Shown here: positions 31,329-39,236 of the stretch, in pieces
Layout of the letters: each line of letters starts with the position of its first letter
Numbering within the stretch: position 1 is the stretch's first letter
Assembly: GCF_000016285.1 (NCBI RefSeq)
Contig: NC_011989.1
Span: 3,103,001 to 3,167,000 of the forward strand
DNA from: Allorhizobium ampelinum S4
GTDB lineage: Bacteria; Pseudomonadota; Alphaproteobacteria; Rhizobiales; Rhizobiaceae
Direction: 5' to 3'
DNA: 64,000 nt
Translations under genes and position numbers: made by a program
Notes under the pieces: generated by a model
Database searches by the model: none
What the model was told of the DNA's origin: nothing
Seen by the model: the letters and a program-made list of their open reading frames with translations, nothing else

Positions 31329-32378
31329 ATGACGATTGACAGCCTGCGTCATGCCCTCACCGATCAGGCTCGCTCCTGCGATGTTCTCGGATCTCCTTTT
31401 ACCGCAAGGCTGTGCCGGCTTGCCGCCGAACGGCTGACGCCCGCAAGCGCCATTGGTGCGCGGCTGATCGATTGGCCGGGCGACATCACGTCTGCGGGCG
31501 ATTCCGTGCCGCTGCGGCTGGCGGGTACGCTGCATGCTTTGGTGTTGAGCAACGAAAGTCCCGCGCTGGCTGCTGTCTATCCGCCTCATGACGCCACCGA
31601 TGATGCACTCTGGGCCGCGGTGGAAACCACCTTCCGCGACCATGAGGCCTTCATGCAGGCCCGGCTGAATTCTGCGCCGCAAACCAATGAAGTGCGCCGG
31701 TCTGCCGCCCTTTTGCCGGGCTTCCTCACCATTGCCTCGCTGTTCGGCCTGCCATTGCGGTTGTCGGAGGTCGGTGCCAGCGCCGGGCTGAACCTGCAAT
31801 GGGACCGCTATGCCTATCGGCTGGGCGAAACAAGCTGGGGCGATGGTTCGCAGGTTCTGCTGGCCCCCGACTGGCAAGGGCCGCCACCGCCATCCGCCAC
31901 GATCACCGTTGAAGAGCGGGCGGGATGCGATCTCAACCCGCTCGATCCCGGCACGCCTGAGGATTGCGAACGGCTGTTTTCTTATATCTGGGCCGATCAA
32001 GCCGACCGGCTGGAGCGCACCAAAGCAGCCCTGGCACTGGCACGAAGCAACAATCTTTCCGTGGACCGCATGGATGCGATCGACTGGCTGAAGCAAAGGC
32101 TGGCTCCGTCTCATCCGGGCCAGATGCACGTCGTCTACCATTCCGTCGCCTGGCAATATCTTCCCGACACACTGAAAGCCCAAGGCGAAGCGCTGATTAC
32201 ACAAGCCGGTCAACGTGCAACGGCGCAGGCCCCGTTCGCCCGCCTGCAAATGGAAGCGGATGGCCAGCGCGATGGTGCCAGCCTCAATCTGCAAATCTGG
32301 CCGGGCGGTGAGCGCCAGGAGATCGGCCGCGCCGATTTCCATGGTCGCTGGGTGAAATGGCAAGGCTGGACGGCCTGA
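31329..32378 (+). CDS. DUF2332 family protein
   Basis: 349-aa soluble protein. The pattern ALLPGFLTIASLFGLPLRLS then EVGASAGLNLQWDRYAY (about 135-160) matches DUF2332, whose EVGASAGLNL loop looks like a nucleotide or SAM-binding glycine motif; VVYHSVAWQYLP occurs toward the C-terminus. The function of the family is not known to me. It is translationally linked to the MaoC-like gene (1-bp gap). The upstream open frame that overlaps maoC is discarded because ATG 31329 gives the natural start. Confidence 0.78.
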   Translation: MTIDSLRHALTDQARSCDVLGSPFTARLCRLAAERLTPASAIGARLIDWPGDITSAGDSVPLRLAGTLHALVLSNESPALAAVYPPHDATDDALWAAVETTFRDHEAFMQARLNSAPQTNEVRRSAALLPGFLTIASLFGLPLRLSEVGASAGLNLQWDRYAYRLGETSWGDGSQVLLAPDWQGPPPPSATITVEERAGCDLNPLDPGTPEDCERLFSYIWADQADRLERTKAALALARSNNLSVDRMDAIDWLKQRLAPSHPGQMHVVYHSVAWQYLPDTLKAQGEALITQAGQRATAQAPFARLQMEADGQRDGASLNLQIWPGGERQEIGRADFHGRWVKWQGWTA

Positions 32379-32506
32379 TACGAAGAGTCATTGAAAATGA
32401 CACTTCGTATTCCCCTTTCGAATATCTCAAGCTTTTGATGCATTTGAGATAGTCGAAATCTCTTGAAAGCGAGGATGCGTCAGCATCTTCGAGCTTTGGT
32501 ATAATA

Positions 32507-32567
32507 GAGTTTGTCAGGGAAAAGTGGAATCCGGTTTTCCCGAAAAGACAAACGAAAACAAGAGAAT
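32507..32567 (+). repeat. Palindromic module attached to MITE-like copy 1
   Basis: Hairpin with arms GTTTGTC (32509-32515) and GACAAAC (32547-32553) and inner arms GGGAAAA/TTTTCCC, followed by a purine-rich tail running into the terminal repeat of the element. A diverged counterpart sits in the same relative position next to copy 2 (43050-43105, inverted). Confidence 0.65.
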
Positions 32568-32946
32568 CTAGAGTCTGTCTGGTTCAATCTCACAGTACAC
32601 GACGCAAAGATTTTAGGGCTTCGCCACCCCCTCATCCGGCTGCCGCCACCTTCTCCCCGCTGGGGAGAAGAGACCAGGCTGATAGCTCTGGACCTCAAAT
32701 TACAGCGCCGTGCGTTTTATAAAACGCACAAAGGACGCTGTAACACTTTAAATCTGCTGCATAATTTTCTCCCTAAATCGATTCCGATTTAAGGAATTAT
32801 GCAGTAACGTTGAAAGAACAAACCATTGCCTCGTATCCCTTAACGCCTGCGGGGAGAAGGTCCAGGCAGGGGGATGAGGGGGTAAGCAGCATATCAAAAC
32901 GTTTGAGTCGTGTACTGTGGTTCAATCTGAACCTGACAGACTCTAG
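32568..32946 (+). mobile_element. MITE-like intergenic element, copy 1 (379 bp)
   Basis: Non-coding element bounded by terminal inverted repeats of about 45 bp starting CTAGAGTCTGTC: the left end at 32568 matches the reverse complement of the right end at 32946, including GTTCA and CACAGTACACGAC blocks. Inside, a CCCCCTCATCCGGC...CTTCTCCCC arm is matched inversely near 32850-32880. The centre contains an 18-bp perfect palindrome at 32711-32728 and a nested 72-bp repeat. No transposase. It resembles rhizobial intergenic mosaic elements. A second, inverted copy is at 42802-43049. Confidence 0.72.
32737..32808. repeat. 72-bp palindromic repeat nested in MITE-like copy 1
   Basis: Contains GCATAATTTTCT and, inverted, AATTATGC around a central ATCGATTCCGAT block. 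An independent copy of the same length is at 35194-35265, outside the MITE-like element, so it is a separate repeat family. Copy 2 of the larger element lacks it, suggesting later insertion. Confidence 0.75.
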
Positions 32947-32957
32947 GAACGCAACGC

Positions 32958-34472
32958 TCATTTAAAAGCTGGCGGCTGGCTGAGATCGATACCCGGCTTG
33001 GCAGCAGGCGCACCACCAAGCGAGGGTGGCGTGCCGAAATTCAGGCCGGGCGCACCGCTATCGCCAATCGGCGGCAGGCTCATACCGCTCCCGGCACCAA
33101 AGCCGGGCACCTCGATTTTCACCGAATTCAGGTCGATATCCTTGGCTTTTTCCAGCCACATGGTGACCGATTGCGGCCAGAAAATCACCACCGCGACCAA
33201 CAGAAGCTGCATGCCCACCCAGGGCAAGGCGCCGATATAGATATCGCGGGTCTTGACCTCTGGCGGGGCAACACTGCGCAGATAAAACAGCGCAAAACCG
33301 AAGGGTGGATGCATGAAGCTGGTCTGCATGTTGACGCACAGCAAAACACCGAACCAGATCAGATCGATGCCCAGCGATTGCGCCACCGGCGCCAGCATTG
33401 GGATGACGATGAAGGCAATCTCGAAGAAATCCAGAAAGAAGGCCAGTACGAAGACGAACATATTGACAAACACCAAAAAACCAACCGGACCGCCCGGCAG
33501 GCCCGACAGCATATGCTCGATCCAGCGCGAGCCATCCATGCCCTGGAACACCAGGCTGAAACAGGTGGAGCCAATCAGGATCATCACCACCATCGAGGTG
33601 ATCGACATGGTGGATTGCATGGCTTGACGGATCAGCGGCCACGTCAGCCGGCGATGCATGGCCGCCAGCACGGCGGCCCCGACCACGCCCAGGGCGCCTG
33701 CCTCCGTCGGCGTCGCCAATCCCATGAAGATCGTGCCAAGAACCAGAAAGATCAGCACGATGGAGGGCAACATGCCCGCCAGCACCTGACGGATCAGTCT
33801 CCAATCCAGGTCTCCACGCACTTCTTTGGGAAGCGGCGGCATGCTCGAAGGCTTGAAGATCGACATCAGGAAAATGAACAGCGTGAAAATCACCACTTGC
33901 AGGATCGATGGGCCGATAGCGCCCAGATACATGTCACCGACGGAACGGCCCAGCTGATCGGCGAGAATGACCAGAACCAGAGAGGGCGGAATGAGCTGGG
34001 TGATCGTGCCAGACGCCGCAATAACCCCCGTGGCCAGCTTCGGATCGTAGCCATAGCGCAGCATGATCGGCAGCGAGATCATCCCCATGGTGATCACAGA
34101 GGCTGCTACCGTGCCGGTAATCGCCCCCAGAATGGCACCGACGGCAATCACCGCATAGGCGAGACCACCGGGAACGGCACCGAATAGCTTGCCGGTTCCC
34201 TCCAGAAGATCTTCCGCCAACCCGCACCGTTCCAGAATGGCGCCCATCATGGTGAAGAAGGGGATGGCCAGCAGCAGATCGTTGGAGACGATCCCAAAAA
34301 ACCGCAGCGGAATGGCCTGAAGAAACACTTCGTTGAAATGGCCCGTGGCAATGCCGACCATGCCGAAGAACAAACCAACCGCCCCCAGCGAGAAGGCCAC
34401 CGGAAAACCGAACAGCATGAACAGCACCATGCCGAGAAACATGGCTGGCGGAATGATACCGAAATCGAACAT
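32958..34472 (-). CDS. dctM: TRAP transporter large permease (DctM/TakM type)
   Basis: 504-aa inner-membrane protein with 12 or so hydrophobic segments, the Na+-coupled transport subunit of a tripartite ATP-independent periplasmic transporter. Typical sequences are GFPVAFSLGAVGLFFGM near the N-terminus, PFFTMMGAILERCGLAEDLLEG, and MNPPFG-like MHPPFGFALFYLRSVAPPEV. Larger than classic DctM (about 430) because of a C-terminal soluble tail of roughly 60 residues rich in Gly and Pro. The small permease lies directly upstream. No binding-protein gene is adjacent; the only candidate in the window is takP 12 kb away on the same strand. Confidence 0.9.
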   Translation of the reverse strand: MFDFGIIPPAMFLGMVLFMLFGFPVAFSLGAVGLFFGMVGIATGHFNEVFLQAIPLRFFGIVSNDLLLAIPFFTMMGAILERCGLAEDLLEGTGKLFGAVPGGLAYAVIAVGAILGAITGTVAASVITMGMISLPIMLRYGYDPKLATGVIAASGTITQLIPPSLVLVILADQLGRSVGDMYLGAIGPSILQVVIFTLFIFLMSIFKPSSMPPLPKEVRGDLDWRLIRQVLAGMLPSIVLIFLVLGTIFMGLATPTEAGALGVVGAAVLAAMHRRLTWPLIRQAMQSTMSITSMVVMILIGSTCFSLVFQGMDGSRWIEHMLSGLPGGPVGFLVFVNMFVFVLAFFLDFFEIAFIVIPMLAPVAQSLGIDLIWFGVLLCVNMQTSFMHPPFGFALFYLRSVAPPEVKTRDIYIGALPWVGMQLLLVAVVIFWPQSVTMWLEKAKDIDLNSVKIEVPGFGAGSGMSLPPIGDSGAPGLNFGTPPSLGGAPAAKPGIDLSQPPAFK

Positions 34473-34496
34473 GGACCTGTCCCCCAGGCTATTATT

Positions 34497-35036
34497 TTAT
34501 TGCAGCGGCTTTTCGTAGCGCACGTCGATATGCAGGTGTCCCGTCAGCGCAGCGATGCGCTTCACCATTTCCGACAGGCCCTGCAACACCAGAAGCCCGA
34601 ATCCGGCAACCAGAATAAGCTTGACCGGCCAGCGGATCAGGCCACCGGCATTGGCCGACATTTCGCCCTGCTGATAGGAAAGCCAGAAAAACGGCCAGCA
34701 CAGCCAGGTCAGATAGATGCAAACCGGAAGCAGAAAAAACACGATGCCGATCAGGTCGATCCACAAGCGTTTGCGCTCGGAGACCGCGCCATAAATCAGG
34801 TCAACCCGCACATGGCCGTTCTGGCGCAATGTATGGGCAGCTCCCAGCACAACGACATAGGCAAAGAGATACCATTGGATCTCCAACCAGCCATTGGAAC
34901 TGATATTGAAAAGATATCGGATGATCGCATTGGCCGCGCTGATCAGGCAGCACAGCAGCACCAGATATTCCGCCACCCGGCCAACGACTTCGCTCAGCGT
35001 GTCGATAGCCCGGCTCCACCCTAGCAAAACAGCCAT
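34497..35036 (-). CDS. dctQ: TRAP transporter small permease (DctQ/TakQ type)
   Basis: 179 aa with four transmembrane segments, e.g. VAEYLVLLCCLISAANAIIRY and LILVAGFGLLVLQGLSEM. The motifs EIQWYLFAYVVVLGAAHTLRQNGHVRVDLIYG are diagnostic for DctQ subunits of the mannitol/chloroaromatic/oxoacid branch. It precedes dctM by 24 bp on the same strand, so the two are co-transcribed. It forms the membrane complex with DctM and docks the periplasmic binding protein. Confidence 0.9.
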   Translation of the reverse strand: MAVLLGWSRAIDTLSEVVGRVAEYLVLLCCLISAANAIIRYLFNISSNGWLEIQWYLFAYVVVLGAAHTLRQNGHVRVDLIYGAVSERKRLWIDLIGIVFFLLPVCIYLTWLCWPFFWLSYQQGEMSANAGGLIRWPVKLILVAGFGLLVLQGLSEMVKRIAALTGHLHIDVRYEKPLQ

Positions 35037-35193
35037 ATAAGCCTCCCAGCTCCTTATTTTGCTTAGAACAAGGCGTCGGCACGCGCAACCGGGTGGCGGC
35101 CTCCATGCACCGGATTACTGGGACTTTGGCCTGGAAAGCCTGTCAAGTTCGCCTAAAGTTCTACGGCATGATACGTTTCATCAAGCGAATGAT

Positions 35194-35265
35194 GCTGTAG
35201 CATTTTAAATTTGCCGCATAATTTTCTCTTTAAAAGCAGTTCCGGTTTTAAGAATTATGCGGTAG
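35194..35265. repeat. 72-bp palindromic repeat, second copy
   Basis: Same length and layout as 32737-32808: GCTGTA start, TTTAAAT, GCATAATTTTCT, then inverted AATTATGC. It lies 35 bp before the start of the cytochrome oxidase subunit IV gene, in its presumed leader or promoter zone. Confidence 0.75.
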
Positions 35266-35300
35266 CCTGTGGGAAATACACGCTTTTGGGGAGTAAGAGC

Positions 35301-35525
35301 ATGAGCGAAGACCATTCCGGCCCGGTCGAAACGGGCGCCTCGATGGATTATCCCGCCCACGAACGGACCTATGACAGTTTCATAGCCGCCTCGAAATATG
35401 GCACAGCCATTCTCGTGGCGCTGATGATCGGCATGGCCGCCGGATTTTTCACCACAGCCGGATTCCTGGGGGGCATTCTGGTGTTCCTGATCTTCAGCGT
35501 CATCGGCGTCTTTATGATGCGGTAA
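35301..35525 (+). CDS. aa3-type cytochrome c oxidase subunit IV
   Basis: 74-residue accessory subunit of the alphaproteobacterial aa3 oxidase. The N-terminal soluble part contains MDYPAHERTYDSFI, the family signature, and a single transmembrane hairpin-like hydrophobic stretch follows (GTAILVALMIGMAAGFF, then GGILVFLIFSVIGVFMM). The start ATG 35301 is preceded by GGGGAG; an upstream open frame through the 72-bp repeat is rejected. The main oxidase genes are elsewhere, as is usual for this subunit. It ends at a shared bidirectional terminator. Confidence 0.88.
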   Translation: MSEDHSGPVETGASMDYPAHERTYDSFIAASKYGTAILVALMIGMAAGFFTTAGFLGGILVFLIFSVIGVFMMR

Positions 35526-35551
35526 ACCGCGATTGCCAATCTCCAGAACTG

Positions 35552-35576
35552 AAAAGGCCGGCAATGCCGGCCTTTT
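35552..35576. terminator. Bidirectional terminator
   Basis: Perfect 11-bp stem AAAAGGCCGGC/GCCGGCCTTTT with a 3-nt loop, between the convergent cytochrome oxidase subunit IV gene and the TPR lipoprotein gene. Confidence 0.9.
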
Positions 35577-35600
35577 GTATCGAACTGAGTAGAAGCTGCT

Positions 35601-36494
35601 TCAGCTTGTCGAGCCGCGTGTCCGGGCAAGACCATCGCGGGCGGGCGTGTATTTTCCATCCAGGCTCAAGGCATGGGCGTAGGACTTGGCAGCCTTGACC
35701 TTGTCGCCGCGCCGCTCATAGACCAGGGCCTGATTGGCCCAGGATTCGGCCAGCTTCGGGTTCATGTCGATGGCATGGTTGAAATCGGCAAAGGCGTTTT
35801 CATCGTCGTTCAGCGCCAGATAGCTTACGCCACGACCGTTGTAAGGCTCAGGCGCATTCGGTGACAGTGAGAGCGCCTTGGAAAAATCGTCGATCGCCTT
35901 GTCGTGCTGGCCGCGCAACTGGAAGATCAGACCGCGATTGTGATAGGCGCGGCCATCGGTGGTATCCAGCTCGATTGCCTTGGAGAAATCCTGAAATGCC
36001 TCATCTACCCGGCCCGCCTGGCGGTAGATATTGCCACGGCCGATATAGGCGACATCATAGCTGCTATTGATCTTCAGGGCAGCGGTATAATCATTGGCGG
36101 CTTCGACCGGCTTGCCCATGTTGCGATAGACAAGGGCGCGGTTGGCATAGGCCTGGTAGAAATTCGGGTTGAGTTGCAGCGCGGTGTTGAAATCCGCCAG
36201 CGCCTTCTGGAATTCGCCAGCCCGGCCATAGGCAGAGCCCCGCACGTTATAGCCGCCTGGGTCGCGTGGATTGGCGGCGATCACCGACGACAGCGAGGAA
36301 ATATTTTCCTTAGACCCCTGATCGCGGTCGATGCTGATCATGTCGCTTGACTGGTTGGTGGATTGGCATCCGGAAAGCGTCAGCATGGCGGTGAGGCCGA
36401 GAGCCAGCATGTAGCAGCCTTTGCCGCGCAGAGTAGCCCCCAGGCGACCGGCTGTTATGCCGGTGTTGAAAACCTTATCGACCATTGGCGTCAT
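35601..36494 (-). CDS. TPR-repeat lipoprotein (NlpI-like)
   Basis: 297 aa. A hydrophobic segment LALGLTAMLTLSGC ends in a lipobox with Cys near residue 43, so the mature protein should be a lipoprotein. Five to six tetratricopeptide repeats follow, recognisable by GRAGEFQKALADFNTALQLNP, GQHDKAIDDFSKALSLSP and GDKVKAAKSYAHALSLDG, giving a scaffold for protein-protein contacts. It is similar in plan to NlpI, an adaptor for peptidoglycan hydrolases in enterics; whether that role holds here is unknown. The start could be shifted to a later Met (MLALGL) nearer the signal. Confidence 0.8.
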   Translation of the reverse strand: MTPMVDKVFNTGITAGRLGATLRGKGCYMLALGLTAMLTLSGCQSTNQSSDMISIDRDQGSKENISSLSSVIAANPRDPGGYNVRGSAYGRAGEFQKALADFNTALQLNPNFYQAYANRALVYRNMGKPVEAANDYTAALKINSSYDVAYIGRGNIYRQAGRVDEAFQDFSKAIELDTTDGRAYHNRGLIFQLRGQHDKAIDDFSKALSLSPNAPEPYNGRGVSYLALNDDENAFADFNHAIDMNPKLAESWANQALVYERRGDKVKAAKSYAHALSLDGKYTPARDGLARTRGSTS

Positions 36495-36949
36495 GCTTTC
36501 CGTTCCACCTGTTCAAAACCTCGGACTATGCCGAAACTGGAGAGGAAACGCCGAAGCGTTCCTAAAGTTCTGTCCACTCAACAAAACTTTATCTGGAGAC
36601 GTGTCTATCCCGAGACCTGTTTATCCCGAAACTTGGCTTACATCCGAATGCAGCCGGTTTCCACCGCGCAAATGCAAAAACCACATCATTCCAGCAATTT
36701 GCGGCCTTTTATAGCATCGGACCGAAAAGTAGAAACCGGTTTCCGGATAAATCCGATACGACACCAAAACTTTGTGACAGCGCGCCGGTCCCACGTCCTG
36801 AATGAGGCTATAGGTCAACCACGGACACAATTATGCAGTCTGCCGGTCCGCCCATCATAGAAAATTTAACACGAAAAAGCGGCCGCGAACTTGATCGCTG
36901 CCGCTCAATCGGATCATGTCGCGCTTTGAAAAAGCGCGGGAAACGTCAA
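36495..36949. other. Intergenic region with REP-like palindrome
   Basis: 455 bp between two minus-strand genes. Apart from the palindrome at 36714-36759 it shows a short direct repeat TATCCCGA at about 36606 and 36622. No ORF looks real. The promoter of the TPR gene must be here, but none was recognised. Confidence 0.5.
36714..36759. repeat. Short palindromic intergenic repeat (REP-like), copy B
   Basis: GCATCGGA at one end and TCCGATAC at the other, enclosing GAAAAGTAGAAACCGGTTTCCGG. It is the same family as 5165-5204. The type is common in rhizobial intergenic DNA. Confidence 0.7.
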
Positions 36950-37189
36950 TCAGCGGCTGCCGAATGCCGGACGCGGCGGAGCGGCAATCAGGCCTTCGCG
37001 CTGCATCTTCTTGCGGGCCAGCTTGCGAACGCGGCGAACGGCTTCAGCCTTTTCGCGCGCGCGCTTTTGCGACGGCTTTTCATAATAGTCACGCATTTTC
37101 ATTTCACGGAAGATGCCTTCGCGCTGCATCTTCTTCTTCAAGGCGCGAAGCGCCTGATCAACGTTGTTATCGCGGACAAGTACCTGCAC
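36950..37189 (-). CDS. rpsU: 30S ribosomal protein S21
   Basis: 79-residue basic protein of the small-subunit platform, near the anti-Shine-Dalgarno end of 16S rRNA. The sequence [20 protein letters not shown] and [20 protein letters not shown] is unmistakable; the C-terminal [10 protein letters not shown] extension is of the kind seen in rhizobia. The start is GTG at 37189 with AAGGAA upstream. The same frame stays open for another 580 codons upstream across soxB, but that part is antisense noise. Confidence 0.95.
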   Translation of the reverse strand: MQVLVRDNNVDQALRALKKKMQREGIFREMKMRDYYEKPSQKRAREKAEAVRRVRKLARKKMQREGLIAAPPRPAFGSR

Positions 37190-37645
37190 GTCGAATCCCG
37201 TTCCTTTGGTTTGTGATCGTTTTCCGCCGGGACACGAATTCTGCCGAACCATGCCTTTCACGGACCAAAAAAGAGTGTTCCGCTGGCCCGCAGGACCAGC
37301 GATTAGGGAGCGCCAATAACAGATCGGACTTTCGAAGTCCAGACTGCAAGTGCCGCTGCCCAAAAAAATCCGCAGCCAAGCGGCACCGTCTTGCAAAACA
37401 TCACCCCTATGCGCATCTCCATCTGCTGCTGCAAGATATTCGCCATGTGTCGAAAGACGGATAGAAGCGTGTCGCAAAGAAAGGGACATCGCGCATATCG
37501 ATCTGTCACAGCTTTTTAGACCTGTGCTGACGCTGGATTGAAAGCCGGTCGGAATTTCTTCCCGTTTCTGACATAAGTCAGGATCTACACCCTGCGATCC
37601 GTCGTAGAGCAAGCAGCCAGACCTCGCCTGAAGGAGACGATAGGA
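37190..37645. other. Divergent intergenic region rpsU / soxB
   Basis: 456 bp serving both promoters. A small palindrome CTGAC-ATAA-GTCAG (37568-37581) lies about 65 bp before soxB and could be an operator. GGAG stands 13 nt before the soxB ATG. No convincing ORF. Confidence 0.5.
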
Positions 37646-38899
37646 ATGCGCAAATATTCGGTTTTTGCCGTAGCCCGCGAAGCGCTTCGCGCCCATACCG
37701 GCTGGAGTGCGCAATGGACATCGCCAGAGCCACGCAAATCCTATGATGTCATTATTATTGGCGGTGGCGGCCATGGTCTGGGGGCTGCTTATTATCTGGC
37801 CAAGGAACATGGCATCACCAATATTGCCGTGATTGAAAAAAGCTGGATTGGCGGCGGCAACACCGGGCGCAACACCACCATTATTCGCTCCAACTATCTC
37901 TATGAAGAGAGCATGGACATTTACGAGCACTCCCTGAAACTCTGGGAGGGCTTGAGCCAGGAGCTTAATTACAATGTGATGTATTCGGCCCGTGGCGTGA
38001 TGATGCTGTCGCACAATGTGCATGACAAGCAGAGTTTTAAGCGCCATGTTCATGCCAACACGCTCTATGGCATTGATAATGAGTGGCTGACGCCGGAACA
38101 GGCTAAGGCCTTCTGTCCGCCGCTGGATATTGCCAAAACCGCCCGCTACCCCATCAATGGAGCCGCCCTGCAACGGCGCGGCGGCACGGCCCGCCATGAT
38201 GCCGTGGCTTGGGGCTATGCCCGCGCAGCCTCTGATCGCGGTGTGCATATCATTCAAAATTGCGAAGTGACGGGTATTCGCCGGGGAGCAAGTGGTGAAG
38301 TCACGGGTGTTGATACCTCCAAGGGCTTTATAGGTGCCAAGAAAATCGGTGTTTCTGCCTCCGGCCATAATTCCATGGTGATGGGCATGGCAGATGTGCG
38401 CCTGCCGATTCATTCCACGCCGTTGCAGGCGCTGGTGTCGGAGCCGCTGAAGCCGATTTTCCCCTGCGTGGTGATGTCCAACACCGTGCATGCCTATATC
38501 TCGCAATCCGATAAGGGCGAGTTGGTGATTGGGGCTGGCACCGACCAGTATAATTCCTATTCCCAGACAGGCGGCCTGCAAATCATCACCCACACGCTGG
38601 ATGCGATTTGCGAGCTGTTCCCCATCTTCCGCCGCGTCAAGATGATGCGCCAGTGGGGCGGGATTACTGATAACACCGCCGACCGCTCGCCCATCCAGAG
38701 CGTAACCCCCGTGCCAAACCTGTTTGTCAATTGCGGCTGGGGTACGGGCGGCTTCAAGGCCACACCGGGCTCTGCCAATCTGTTTGCCCATCTGATTGCC
38801 AAGGGCGAACCGCATGCGCTGGCCAAGGGCCTGACGCTGGATCGGTTCCGCACCGGGCGATTGATTGATGAGGCGGCAGCCGCCGCCGTGGCACACTAG
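37646..38899 (+). CDS. soxB: Sarcosine oxidase subunit beta
   Basis: 417-aa flavin subunit of heterotetrameric sarcosine oxidase, which demethylates sarcosine to glycine and passes the one-carbon unit to tetrahydrofolate with H2O2 release. An N-terminal Rossmann motif [17 protein letters not shown] binds FAD; the [17 protein letters not shown] stretch next to it is typical of this subunit and contributes the FMN site; the C-terminus has [16 protein letters not shown]. First gene of soxBDAG. Isoleucine is mostly encoded ATT here, unlike neighbouring operons, hinting at a different origin. Confidence 0.95.
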   Translation: MRKYSVFAVAREALRAHTGWSAQWTSPEPRKSYDVIIIGGGGHGLGAAYYLAKEHGITNIAVIEKSWIGGGNTGRNTTIIRSNYLYEESMDIYEHSLKLWEGLSQELNYNVMYSARGVMMLSHNVHDKQSFKRHVHANTLYGIDNEWLTPEQAKAFCPPLDIAKTARYPINGAALQRRGGTARHDAVAWGYARAASDRGVHIIQNCEVTGIRRGASGEVTGVDTSKGFIGAKKIGVSASGHNSMVMGMADVRLPIHSTPLQALVSEPLKPIFPCVVMSNTVHAYISQSDKGELVIGAGTDQYNSYSQTGGLQIITHTLDAICELFPIFRRVKMMRQWGGITDNTADRSPIQSVTPVPNLFVNCGWGTGGFKATPGSANLFAHLIAKGEPHALAKGLTLDRFRTGRLIDEAAAAAVAH

Positions 38900-38915
38900 A
38901 AAGGGATTGAGAAAA

Positions 38916-39236
38916 ATGCTGTTGATCAAATGTCCCTATTGTCAGGAAGAGCGGTCCGAGCTGGAATTTCACGGCGCAGGCGAGGCGCATATTGTGCGGC
39001 CAGCCAATATTGCCGAGATTTCTGATGAGGAATTCGAAGCCTTCTTTTTCTTACGCGATAACCCCAAGGGCATCATCTTTGAGCGCTGGCGGCACCTGCA
39101 TGGCTGCGGGCGGTTTTTCAATGCCGTGCGCGATACCGTCAGCGACAAGTTTTTGCTGACCTATAAGGCAGGTGAAGCCAAGCCGGATGATGCAGCCGTG
39201 CAAGCCCTCATCGACAACAAGGGAGCTGCGCAATGA
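38916..39236 (+). CDS. soxD: Sarcosine oxidase subunit delta
   Basis: 106 aa. The zinc-ribbon start [18 protein letters not shown] with Cys6 and Cys9, and [17 protein letters not shown] further on, define the delta subunit, which binds structural zinc and holds alpha and beta together. It begins 16 bp after soxB, and its stop overlaps the soxA start (ATGA). Confidence 0.94.
   Translation: MLLIKCPYCQEERSELEFHGAGEAHIVRPANIAEISDEEFEAFFFLRDNPKGIIFERWRHLHGCGRFFNAVRDTVSDKFLLTYKAGEAKPDDAAVQALIDNKGAAQ

Noticed and set aside
33171..34187. 338-codon plus-strand frame rich in His, Gln and Arg
   Set aside because: Typical antisense product of a membrane-protein gene (dctM); no real domain.
37303..37509. 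68-codon minus-strand ORF upstream of rpsU
   Set aside because: No ribosome site and no recognisable domain; it lies in the shared promoter region of rpsU and soxB.
37190..38929. N-terminal 580 codons of a 659-codon minus-strand frame ending in rpsU
   Set aside because: Antisense to soxB, which has full family signatures; only the last 79 codons, from GTG 37189, are real S21.
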